In this document: positions 1 through 9,136 of the stretch, piece by piece
How positions within the stretch are numbered: the stretch's first letter is position 1
Layout: the number at the start of each line of letters is the position of its first letter
Assembly: GCA_913041945.1 (NCBI GenBank)
Contig: CAJWIT010000008.1
Span: forward strand, 1-57,880
Direction of reading: 5' to 3'
Length of the DNA: 57,880 nucleotides
Origin: an uncultured Fidelibacterota bacterium
GTDB taxonomy: Bacteria > Fidelibacterota > Marinisomatia > Marinisomatales > UBA8229
Notes under the pieces: model-generated
Databases searched by the model: none
What the model was told of the DNA's origin: nothing
Seen by the model: the letters and a program-made list of their open reading frames with translations, nothing else
Position numbers and translations under genes: made by a program

Positions 1-3000
1 TCATTATTTCAATAGCGCCTGAATTTTCAGCAACTTTCATATCATCAGCAAACCGCACATCAAACGCACCTGCAGGTGGTTTAGGCGGAAGCTGATAGCT
101 GAGCATCTCTTCCTCTGGTATGGATACACCAAAGTAGAGGTCATTGCCATTAAAACTGAGTTTATTTGCTTTTACTGTACGGTCTGTAAATGCTGATCTT
201 GTTTTCGCAGCACCGCCGCTTGAAATGGTGATGTCGCCATCTGCACTTGCGTTAACCCAGTAACCATGGCCGGGTGTTAACACATCGGCACCAGCATACG
301 AACCTGAAAATCCGTAAACTGTACCTGGAACAACAATATCACCCGGATCAGAAATACCACTCACATTTGTCGCTTCACTGATGCCGCTGAAAAGATTCCA
401 GCCCGCAGTAAGTGACAGGGTCAAACTACTGATGGGTGTACCGGTGATGGTTGTAGTGCCGGCTTCTGGAAAGTGCAGCCAGTACCCGTTTCCAGGCATT
501 AAGGCATCTACCCCCACATATGTTACATCAAAGGAGTACAATGTTCCTTCCGTGCTTTCGGGAAATACAGCTGACGATGAGCCATCTTCAACATCTGCTG
601 GTAATCCAACTAAATTCCATTCGGAGAGATGATCAACAACTGTGGATGAAGTTGTAATTGATTGAGCATATATATTCCAGAGGAATTCTTTCCCAGAACT
701 TCGTAGATCTTCCCAATACATCAGGTATGAATTGTTAGTTTCAGAATACAATACAACGCCAGGATTTCTCTGATCAAAATCAGCGTTGCAGACGGTTATG
801 CCTCCATCTGCAAAAACAGCTCCAGTTGCATTAATCTCCTGTAAATATATATCTGAAGTACCGCCAGCCCTTGTATCTTCCCATGTGATCAAGTATGACC
901 CGCTTTGGGAAACAGAGACAAATGGCATGGTTTGGTCACCTGCCTCTCCTGCTATTATAATTTCCTCTTCTTCAGAGAAATTCAGTGGATCAAAGGACTT
1001 GCACACAAGATCAAAATCTGTTCCGTTTACGAAATCTTCCCAACATATCAGAACTTCATTTTGAATATTATTCATATTTAGTGTGGGTTTTTTTTGATCA
1101 TTTTCTTCATTAGTGATTACAAAGCCGTTTTCCATACCTGCGATAGTGCCGTCAAAGTTTATAACCTGTCCATAAATATCTGCATTGGTCATTGAGTCAT
1201 TACGAGTATCTTTCCAGATGCTGAAAACACCATTCTGCAATACAGCTGTTTTTATATCCAATTGATAACCAGGAGCGGTGGAAATATTTATGGGTTCATT
1301 TGACCATCCTTCAGGAGACACTCCTGCTCCGTTGATAGCCTGACAGTAAACATTTAAATCATTCCATACTCCCCCATACCAAAAAACCATGCATCCTCCA
1401 TTAGGCATGGGTTCCACTGCCTCTACATTGTCGTCATTATCTGCATTGGTAATGAGCACACCGCCATCCTCCCATTGCTGACTTCCGAACTCGTCATATT
1501 TTTGAAGATATATATCATAGTCCCAAGATCGAATATCAGAAAATGCCACATATACGTAACCATCGTTACCGGTTACAGGCTTAGAAAAAGGTTGATTCAT
1601 ACCGAATGGATTTGGATAAATGATCGTACCATTAGGATCTCCAACTGGGTTTAAGTCAAAATCTAAAACCTGAAATGCCTGGATTTCGGTACCCCACTCA
1701 TCCTCGCTTTTAAAACTGAGAAATATATGATCTCCGACTATTACTGCTTTTGGAATTGTTTGAACAGGATTTTCACATAATTTTATCCCGTTAACTTCGA
1801 AATTGTCTCCAGCTTCTCCAGAAATAATTTGACCATAGGTTTGTGGATTGCTTCCTCCACCTCTGTAATCTTCCCAATAAAGTAACGTTTTATCATTGCC
1901 AAGGTATAGGGACTTCGGTGTAAACGTATTTCCGTCAATTCCAAAATAGGTTTCCACACCATTCTCAGTGAGAGTTATACCTGACATTAGATCAACATGC
2001 TGAACATACAATCCTGGACTTCCTGTTCGTGAATCACCCCAGATGATCAACGCACCATCATCGCTACCGCTAGTTCTAACTAATGGACTAAATTGGTAAC
2101 TGGGTGCATCGCAGATTGCAAGACCATTGTCTTCAAAGGAAATATCCCCTGACGCTGAAACGTGCTGAAGATAGATTTCCACTTCTGGAAATGCGGCATT
2201 TCGTTCATCCATCCATACAATGTAGGCTCCATTATTGTTATCTACGGTTAGACGAGGTTGGGATTGTAAACGGATAGCCGTAGAAATAGGTTTTCCGTCT
2301 TCTTCCCACTGCAAACCATCTGAGAGGGAGAAAGCCTGGGCATAAATGTCAGCCCATGCAGGGTGGTCGCGGAAGTCTTCCCAAACAACAAAAGCATACT
2401 CTGAATTTGCTTTTACACGTGGGGATGATTGTTTTGAATCTTCATTACAAAGCGGAAAACCATTTTCCACCAACAAGATGTTGCCATCTCCATCAAGATA
2501 TTGAATATAAATATCGCCATTTGCTATGTTATTCCTGTAATCCTCCCAAACGACAACGATTGTGTCGCCTGAAACGTGGGTGACTTTTGGAGCTTTTTGT
2601 TCAACATTTTGGATATTACAAATAGGTATGCCGCCCTCTTCAGGTACTGACCAAAGGGTATTACAATTCACATCAATCTTTTGGGTATAAATATCTGTTT
2701 CGCCTTCAGTCCTTGAATCTTCCCATACCATGGTTGCATAGCCTGCTCCCCCCAGCTCAATACTGACTTTTAAATGACCGCCAGGGCTCGTAATTATGGG
2801 CACACCTGTGCCGGGTGAGACAATATCACCATTGGCCGAAAGATGGGTTGCATAAATTTGACCTTCACCAGATGATAAATCATTCCAAATTGCAAAGGCA
2901 CCACCTAAACCATCCACACACATATTAAGAGATGTTTGCATCCCGGTAACTGTTGATAATGCAATGCCTTCTTCGTCCCATGCCAAAGAACCATCTGTGA

Positions 3001-3367
3001 GGACATGCTGCGCAAATACATCTCCATCCTCTGGTTCGAACTGATAATCTGTCCAAATAACATATACTCCCCCAGCCTCATCAGATACAGCGATGGGATC
3101 TTCCTGTCTCCCAGGGATGGACACAACAACTGTTCCATCAACACCCCATAAAGAATTTCCATTGGAATCTACTTTCTGGGCATAGACATCCCGCCCACCA
3201 TTCCGTGTATCTGACCAGACAAATATCATTTCACCATTATTTCCAACATCTCCGGTGCGCTGCCATTCGATATGAACCCCCTGACGTACGGATACACCAT
3301 TCTCCTGCCAGTCAAACTGAGCCATTACAGTTGAAACACATAGTGTGATGTATATTAAGTTTTTCAA
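1..3367 (-). CDS. T9SS-sorted surface protein with N-terminal VWEDxR-type repeats, then WNL doublet and PPKPP region; runs off the window start
   Basis: Absent from ORF track because no stop lies in the window. Minus frame read from a TTG at 3367 (LKNLIYITLCVSTVMAQFDWQENGVSVRQG) to position 2 (...LSYQLPPKPPAGAFDVRFADDMKVAENSGAIEIM); GAAAGG upstream of the TTG; repeated VWEDxR motifs. Confidence 0.85.
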   Translation of the reverse strand, partial: MKNLIYITLCVSTVMAQFDWQENGVSVRQGVHIEWQRTGDVGNNGEMIFVWSDTRNGGRDVYAQKVDSNGNSLWGVDGTVVVSIPGRQEDPIAVSDEAGGVYVIWTDYQFEPEDGDVFAQHVLTDGSLAWDEEGIALSTVTGMQTSLNMCVDGLGGAFAIWNDLSSGEGQIYATHLSANGDIVSPGTGVPIITSPGGHLKVSIELGGAGYATMVWEDSRTEGETDIYTQKIDVNCNTLWSVPEEGGIPICNIQNVEQKAPKVTHVSGDTIVVVWEDYRNNIANGDIYIQYLDGDGNILLVENGFPLCNEDSKQSSPRVKANSEYAFVVWEDFRDHPAWADIYAQAFSLSDGLQWEEDGKPISTAIRLQSQPRLTVDNNNGAYIVWMDERNAAFPEVEIYLQHVSASGDISFEDNGLAICDAPSYQFSPLVRTSGSDDGALIIWGDSRTGSPGLYVQHVDLMSGITLTENGVETYFGIDGNTFTPKSLYLGNDKTLLYWEDYRGGGSNPQTYGQIISGEAGDNFEVNGIKLCENPVQTIPKAVIVGDHIFLSFKSEDEWGTEIQAFQVLDFDLNPVGDPNGTIIYPNPFGMNQPFSKPVTGNDGYVYVAFSDIRSWDYDIYLQKYDEFGSQQWEDGGVLITNADNDDNVEAVEPMPNGGCMVFWYGGVWNDLNVYCQAINGAGVSPEGWSNEPINISTAPGYQLDIKTAVLQNGVFSIWKDTRNDSMTNADIYGQVINFDGTIAGMENGFVITNEENDQKKPTLNMNNIQNEVLICWEDFVNGTDFDLVCKSFDPLNFSEEEEIIIAGEAGDQTMPFVSVSQSGSYLITWEDTRAGGTSDIYLQEINATGAVFADGGITVCNADFDQRNPGVVLYSETNNSYLMYWEDLRSSGKEFLWNIYAQSITTSSTVVDHLSEWNLVGLPADVEDGSSSAVFPESTEGTLYSFDVTYVGVDALMPGNGYWLHFPEAGTTTITGTPISSLTLSLTAGWNLFSGISEATNVSGISDPGDIVVPGTVYGFSGSYAGADVLTPGHGYWVNASADGDITISSGGAAKTRSAFTDRTVKANKLSFNGNDLYFGVSIPEEEMLSYQLPPKPPAGAFDVRFADDMKVAENSGAIEIM

Positions 3368-3371
3368 TATT

Positions 3372-4475
3372 TTACCTTTCAATTGTAAAGATTTGTATTC
3401 CAGCTTTTGTGGCTACAAAAATTGTATTGGAATTATAAATTATCACATTATAAGCATATTCTGAATTGATTCTGCCAATTTCGGAAGCTTGAGGTATATT
3501 CCCATTGTTGTAAAAATTATAAAGTAAAATACCATCACCTCCACAAGCTAATGCCATTAAGTCACCCTGTATATGAATCCCTTGAATGGAATAACCATTA
3601 GCTACATACGTTTGGTTTGACAACATATCCTCTGAATTAATTGTCGAGATGCAACATCCTTTGTCATCATTTAATCCAGCAAATATATTGTTTTCTTTTA
3701 CATACACAGTATTGACTTCACCCTCAGTATCAAATGACAGCAATTCTTCCAGTTCCCCGGAATAATCACTATCAACACTTTGTTTGAAGACATTAACCCC
3801 CAAGGTACCATTAGAAACTGCAAGAAGGCTATCAGTAAAAAAAATACCCTCACAGCCATAGTTTAAATTATGATATTCGTGACATTCGTCATTATTCCAT
3901 GTAGTTATTTCATAATCGGGCCAATAAGTATATTCTAATTTTAATGTAATTATAGAAGTAGAATAGGGATTATAGCCCGGTCCACCACTAGTGTGTTTTA
4001 CCAGAGAATATAAAATGATATGGTCTGAAGGAGTATCATCTATAGCTATACTTCTTATTAGTGAATATGAACAATTATGTAAATTTTCAAGGTCATCGAT
4101 TATATCTCCATTAAGCTTTCGAACATGAATGCGATCTAATTTGTCCAAAGAAAAAAACATATTATTATTGGATGAAATTTCAATTTGTTCACTCATATTA
4201 TCTCCAACCGTTGGAAACATATTATTTTCATGTGCTAAGGTATCAAGTCGAATAATATTATTTTTATCATCAGTTATAATTTTGAAAGAAAAGAAACCGT
4301 TTTCTTCAGCTGCTGCAATGATTATTGAATCAGCCAAACCCAAATCAACACAATAACCGCCTACGTCCTGTGTAAGGAGTAAATTTGTTTTAACACCAAG
4401 ATCCTCATTTGGTGACATGCAGGTATAAATCATCAGTCCAAATATCAAAGTCAATATTAATTTTATCTTAAACAT
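3372..4475 (-). CDS. Hypothetical lipoprotein, probable LVIVD-like beta-propeller
   Basis: Signal peptide with lipobox-like IYTC; repeat-like LALACGGDGILLYNF / IFVATKAGIQIF strands; closely follows the preceding genes. Confidence 0.7.
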   Translation of the reverse strand: MFKIKLILTLIFGLMIYTCMSPNEDLGVKTNLLLTQDVGGYCVDLGLADSIIIAAAEENGFFSFKIITDDKNNIIRLDTLAHENNMFPTVGDNMSEQIEISSNNNMFFSLDKLDRIHVRKLNGDIIDDLENLHNCSYSLIRSIAIDDTPSDHIILYSLVKHTSGGPGYNPYSTSIITLKLEYTYWPDYEITTWNNDECHEYHNLNYGCEGIFFTDSLLAVSNGTLGVNVFKQSVDSDYSGELEELLSFDTEGEVNTVYVKENNIFAGLNDDKGCCISTINSEDMLSNQTYVANGYSIQGIHIQGDLMALACGGDGILLYNFYNNGNIPQASEIGRINSEYAYNVIIYNSNTIFVATKAGIQIFTIER

Positions 4476-4486
4476 AATTTATTTCT

Positions 4487-5536
4487 TTAGTATAACAGGT
4501 TCAAATGTATTGAATAACTTATTTTCATTGAAAACTCATATCTATTAAAACTCTTTAACTCCTCAACCCACTCAAATTCAGAAAAAACTTTTCTTGTTCG
4601 AAATTTACTTCGCAACTCAATGTCGAAATTAGGAGTCAGTTCCTTTTTCAGCCTGATTTGCACCTGGATATCTTCATGTTCCCGCCCGCCGTGAAGCGGA
4701 TCATGAATGTCTTCACCAAGATAGGTTCTTTGATTATCTGTGAAATAAAGGATAGCCGACTTCAGAAACTTTGAGGGGTAATATATCCAGAACCCTCCAA
4801 ACTGAATAAATTTATGAGATCGATCTAACTCGGTAGTTAAGAGTCCGGCATTATAACTAATATTTGTTCCAATTCCATTCTCAAAGAAAATTATGAATTT
4901 ATTTTTACGGAAATAACTTGTGGTTAACCGTAGTTCACCACTGAAAATATCCGTGTCAAATTCTGTAAAATGTTCATTGTAGTATTGATTGTTTTTTGTT
5001 CCTTTTAAGCGAAGCCAGGTTTTTTTAACTATTGGATAGGAATAAGATATATATATTGTTTCATTGGAAAACGTACAGGGGATTAGTTGAGTTGAAATAA
5101 TATCACGATCATCATAATACCTTAATAATAGTTCAGGTAGCAGTGAATATCCGATCTTAAACCATTGGTAAGGACCAAGATGCTGCTCAAACCGCACGCC
5201 ATAAGATGAATAAGATTTATTTTTAGATTGTTTAAAAACTACTGATGCTGCATTAATGATTAGATTTGTCTTGTGTTTGGTAGAAAATACCGGGCTGTAT
5301 TGAAATCTCAATTCAGGTCGAATGACTTCACTGTCGAATGTTTTCGAATCCCCTAACATAGATGGTTCCGAGGAAGCGTCTGCTTTATCAATTTCTGAAA
5401 ATCTAAGAAAATTGCTGTCATAACCCAGCGTGATTGATGGTGTCAAGTAAACCGGGACGCGAAATCGGTTAGGCAGGGATTGACCATTGAGGGAGACAGT
5501 AAATAAGAAAAATATTGAAAGTGTTATTATCTTCAT
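4487..5536 (-). CDS. Hypothetical secreted protein, probable outer-membrane beta-barrel
   Basis: Signal peptide MKIITLSIFFLFTVSLNGQ; alternating aromatic strands; ATGA overlap with the upstream gene. Confidence 0.65.
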   Translation of the reverse strand: MKIITLSIFFLFTVSLNGQSLPNRFRVPVYLTPSITLGYDSNFLRFSEIDKADASSEPSMLGDSKTFDSEVIRPELRFQYSPVFSTKHKTNLIINAASVVFKQSKNKSYSSYGVRFEQHLGPYQWFKIGYSLLPELLLRYYDDRDIISTQLIPCTFSNETIYISYSYPIVKKTWLRLKGTKNNQYYNEHFTEFDTDIFSGELRLTTSYFRKNKFIIFFENGIGTNISYNAGLLTTELDRSHKFIQFGGFWIYYPSKFLKSAILYFTDNQRTYLGEDIHDPLHGGREHEDIQVQIRLKKELTPNFDIELRSKFRTRKVFSEFEWVEELKSFNRYEFSMKISYSIHLNLLY

Positions 5537-6420
5537 TGATTACCCAGGCATCGAACGAACACTTTTTTACCTTTATCCAGCAATTCAACTGAATATGTAT
5601 GTTTCCCCTTTGAAAGATCTACTGCACATGATCTCCATTTTCCCGGGATTACTTTTTTATCCTCTTTAATGATACTGTCCTCGGATTTTTCAGTGGAGAA
5701 AAAGTAGGTGCCATAAATTGTATCATCTTTCCATACTCGAATTTGATAATTCTCATAATTTGACATTCCGTTTATGAAGCCGAGCCTCGACAGAAAGGTG
5801 AGTTTGCTGAGTTTTTTGGGTTCAAATTGAAGTCGTTCACCATGTTTTAATTCATAGTACCGTACAGATTTTTTTCCAATGATAAGACTTTTCGGTTTTA
5901 TTCCAGCCAAGGCTTGTACAAACTGCCGGTCCTCGTCACCCTTTTCGAATCCTTTTACTCGTACTCGAATGACTACTGGTACATCTGCTTTTGGAACCGG
6001 TTCAATTTTGAACCAATGATTTCCCTTCGGGATATTTATAAAATATTTCCCAGGGAGAGTGAACCCATGACCGGGATGCTGAGAGGAAGTAATATTTTTT
6101 TTCTTTGCTGCACTGTGACTGATAATGATTGAATCTCCATCATCCATAATCAAATTATAAGAAAAACGCACTTCCTTATAATCTTTCTTTGGAACAACAC
6201 CTCGAGCAATGATTTCAACACGTTTCGGACCTGCTATTTTATATGTTAAGGTATTATTATGTAGCTGATAATAGGTCCTTTTTTTCTCATTAATAGTGAG
6301 TATTTCTTTCTTATCTCTTTCAGAAGGGAGAATTGTTTCCCCCCGTAAAAGGGTAAGAAAAATAACTCCAAGCAAAAGTAAGCCGGGCCTGTTCATTCTA
6401 CAAGACCGATTCTGGTTCAT
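5533..6420 (-). CDS. Hypothetical secreted beta-rich protein in polyglutamate operon
   Basis: Hydrophobic N-terminus, beta-rich sequence, overlaps both neighbours. An internal Met (MNRPGLLLLG) may be the true start. Confidence 0.65.
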   Translation of the reverse strand: MNQNRSCRMNRPGLLLLGVIFLTLLRGETILPSERDKKEILTINEKKRTYYQLHNNTLTYKIAGPKRVEIIARGVVPKKDYKEVRFSYNLIMDDGDSIIISHSAAKKKNITSSQHPGHGFTLPGKYFINIPKGNHWFKIEPVPKADVPVVIRVRVKGFEKGDEDRQFVQALAGIKPKSLIIGKKSVRYYELKHGERLQFEPKKLSKLTFLSRLGFINGMSNYENYQIRVWKDDTIYGTYFFSTEKSEDSIIKEDKKVIPGKWRSCAVDLSKGKHTYSVELLDKGKKVFVRCLGNQ

Positions 6421-7513
6421 GTGTTTCCATTCGATTATGTATTTGTTTGTGACTATAAATCCCTATGCCTGTTGTTGCCAGGACAGTAAGAAGCAGTGCG
6501 ATAAAATTGACTATTCTATTATATGTTGGTTTCATAAACAGGACACCTTCTCCAATAGGAGGAAGTGGAGTAGGGAAATAGGGTAATCCATACAATTTTA
6601 TTAATTGTTTAATACCCCTGATATTGATAACGGGAACTTTTTCTTTGGAAAAAGTTTTTAGCACACTTTCATTTTGGAATGTCATTAAATCTTCCGGAAA
6701 AAGGACACCATTTCTTGGATTGTATTCACCAACACCTACATTTGCTATTCCGCCACCAATATTAATAAACGTTCTGTAATGTGAAATAGGGGTGATATTG
6801 CCATAGGATGTTACTCTTTTCTTGATGCTGTTACGCCAGTCTTTTTCATATATCAGATTTAGATCATTTCTTGAAATAGCGATTTGTAATGCCTCCTGAC
6901 ATTCCCTGGTTAATCCTCTTCCAACGTCGCTTTTTCCTCCAATTGAAGCCATGAGGGATTTATGAGAAAATATTTTTTCGTCATACAGTTCATTTTCAAT
7001 ATCTAACCAAGTGAAATTTGTATCGGTTGCACCATACCATGAAGCGCCTACTGATGAAATAATTACAGGCTCCACATCCATAATTTCACATGCAGCCAGG
7101 GTGGCTATATTTGCTCCTGGCATAGAGCCCGTATATGCAAGGGCGATCGTATCGCCCTGTTCAACACCGGCCTGGAAAAGTAAATCTATAATTACAGCCG
7201 CAAAGTTTGGATTTAAAGTCGAAACCTTCGCATCTAAATACCCCTCATCAGTGGAACATCCATAAGCGGTTCCAATCAGCATGGTTTCATTCGGGTCTAA
7301 AACAGAGTCTCCTACAAAGACACCCTGTTCCCCAAGCCGGTAGGTGCGCAGGTAATCCATTGCTTTTTTCATTAATTGAGAAGCCTGGATCTTATAGTCG
7401 TACCCAATAGCTTTCTCAATAGTAATGGTATGTGATGCCCAGAGAAACATAAGGTAATTAAATATGGCTAAGGCAACCAAATACCGTGTTTTTTGAATGA
7501 CAGGCCTAAACAT
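6398..7513 (-). CDS. pgsW: Poly-gamma-glutamate system protein (PgsW-like)
   Basis: N-terminal TM, YDYKIQASQLMKKAM... and SMPGANIATLAACEIMDVEPVIISSVGASWYGAT pattern; directly follows pgsB and pgsC. Confidence 0.8.
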   Translation of the reverse strand: MFRPVIQKTRYLVALAIFNYLMFLWASHTITIEKAIGYDYKIQASQLMKKAMDYLRTYRLGEQGVFVGDSVLDPNETMLIGTAYGCSTDEGYLDAKVSTLNPNFAAVIIDLLFQAGVEQGDTIALAYTGSMPGANIATLAACEIMDVEPVIISSVGASWYGATDTNFTWLDIENELYDEKIFSHKSLMASIGGKSDVGRGLTRECQEALQIAISRNDLNLIYEKDWRNSIKKRVTSYGNITPISHYRTFINIGGGIANVGVGEYNPRNGVLFPEDLMTFQNESVLKTFSKEKVPVINIRGIKQLIKLYGLPYFPTPLPPIGEGVLFMKPTYNRIVNFIALLLTVLATTGIGIYSHKQIHNRMETHEPESVL

Positions 7514-7949
7514 GAGGGATCTCCAATCCCAATAACATCATCAATAATTGAATGATACTGGCCGTTATTATAACAACGCTTATTGTTCTCATTACACCCT
7601 GTCTTTCCATCCAGTTTGCAATGAGTCCGGGGATAATATTTCCAATAGCAGCGAGGTTTACATTGTCTTCCGGAAAATACAGGTACAGTTTTGATAAATA
7701 CCCAAGTAAAAACCCCAACAAAAGACAAAAAGCTAATCTTCGTTTCCCATAGATCAGGATTTTTATTGATAGCCCTTTAACGATTAGAAACACAAGAAGA
7801 CTGACACCCATAGTTCCCATAACTCTCAAGGGATCATGTAAATTAAATGCAATGTACCCAGGAACGATGAGTCCCCCAGCGGTAACTCCCACCGTTTCAG
7901 AGAGGATAAGACTTAATACAATCCCTAGTCCTACTGCAATTTCAACCAT
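7506..7949 (-). CDS. pgsC: Poly-gamma-glutamate biosynthesis protein PgsC/CapC
   Basis: Polytopic protein with GVTAGGLIVPGYIA; 8-bp overlaps with pgsB and pgsW. Confidence 0.9.
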   Translation of the reverse strand: MVEIAVGLGIVLSLILSETVGVTAGGLIVPGYIAFNLHDPLRVMGTMGVSLLVFLIVKGLSIKILIYGKRRLAFCLLLGFLLGYLSKLYLYFPEDNVNLAAIGNIIPGLIANWMERQGVMRTISVVIITASIIQLLMMLLGLEIPHV

Positions 7950-9087
7950 CGGACTGGAAATCTTTCAATTTTTGTACAAATTGTTCGCCCCAGCCAACTA
8001 TATTACCAATTCCAAAGATTACATGATTGGCAAGAGTGGAGAGATGCTCAATGATATCCTCTGGTTTCGAGCGATCTGGAAAGGTTGTTAACTTGAATAA
8101 TTCTGCTGGAATCTCTGGCAATTTATCGCCGCGGATTAAAAATATATCTGGCTGGATAGTTTCAGAAACCAGCGTAATCATTTGGTTAGTTCGAGACCGT
8201 CTGTCTGCCCGAGTATTTAAAAACACACAGGTTGGATGCAGGGGGATTTGTTTTTTAATCATTTCAAAGATATTGAGTGTAGAGAGAGGGTCGTTAGCAG
8301 CAAAAGCATTCACAAAAAAATTAGTATTTTCTCCAAATTGTATTTTTTTAATAAATAATGCTCCAGGATCTGGCTGTGCTTTGAGCATCCCTTCCAGCGC
8401 TGAACCTTTATCAACACCTACCTGTTTGCATACTTCCAAGGCTGCTGCCACATTTTCTTCGTGTTCAAGATGAGAGAATTTCCCCATAAACCCGTCTTCT
8501 ATATCATCGGTGCTGGCAATCGTCAGGTTGGTTTCCCGGGAGGCGGCTATTTTTTTCAGCGTATCATTATGTTTTCCCTGGGTTACTACAATATTTCCAT
8601 TAAATGGAATGGTATTACTGAGAGAACGTGTGATATCATCCATAGTAGGGCCCATTTCGTCCAAGTGATCTGGCCGAATGTTTGTTATAACACCAATGGT
8701 GGATTTTTGCATTTTCTGTTCAGATATCCACTGATATTCAGGTTGGACAGCCATACACTCCATAACTACCGCATCAAGATTCTGTTTTGAAAAATATCGC
8801 ATCAGTTTCACTTGTTCGCCTATAGAAGGAGAACGAAGACGCTGGATCATACGATCTTTTCCATCCGTATCAATAATTCGAGGGGATGATCCAGTCGTCT
8901 TAGCCATGGTTCTAAATCCTCCAGCCCTTAATCCTGCTGCGATTAGGCGGGTTACACTTGATTTTCCTCTTGATCCATTTACATGAATTCTGATTGAAAA
9001 TTTTTCAAGAACAGCTTGATGTTGATAGAATTCTTTGTATCCAAGAATGATTAGAATCGAAAGTAATATAAGTAAAGTGGGAACCAA
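7942..9087 (-). CDS. pgsB: Poly-gamma-glutamate synthase PgsB/CapB
   Basis: Mur-ligase-like P-loop HVNGSRGKSSVTRL; ECMAVQPEYQ; ITNIRPDHLDEMG. Confidence 0.92.
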   Translation of the reverse strand: MVPTLLILLSILIILGYKEFYQHQAVLEKFSIRIHVNGSRGKSSVTRLIAAGLRAGGFRTMAKTTGSSPRIIDTDGKDRMIQRLRSPSIGEQVKLMRYFSKQNLDAVVMECMAVQPEYQWISEQKMQKSTIGVITNIRPDHLDEMGPTMDDITRSLSNTIPFNGNIVVTQGKHNDTLKKIAASRETNLTIASTDDIEDGFMGKFSHLEHEENVAAALEVCKQVGVDKGSALEGMLKAQPDPGALFIKKIQFGENTNFFVNAFAANDPLSTLNIFEMIKKQIPLHPTCVFLNTRADRRSRTNQMITLVSETIQPDIFLIRGDKLPEIPAELFKLTTFPDRSKPEDIIEHLSTLANHVIFGIGNIVGWGEQFVQKLKDFQSDG

Positions 9088-9136
9088 CCAGGTGTCCTCT
9101 TGGAAATTTATGGATCTTTGTTAGAGATTCAGAAAG

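Noticed and set aside
381-2583. Plus-strand ORFs at 381-632, 786-1064 and 2356-2583
   Set aside because: Antisense to the long minus-strand surface-protein frame that spans 1-3367.
8027-8473. 148-aa plus-strand ORF
   Set aside because: Antisense to pgsB.
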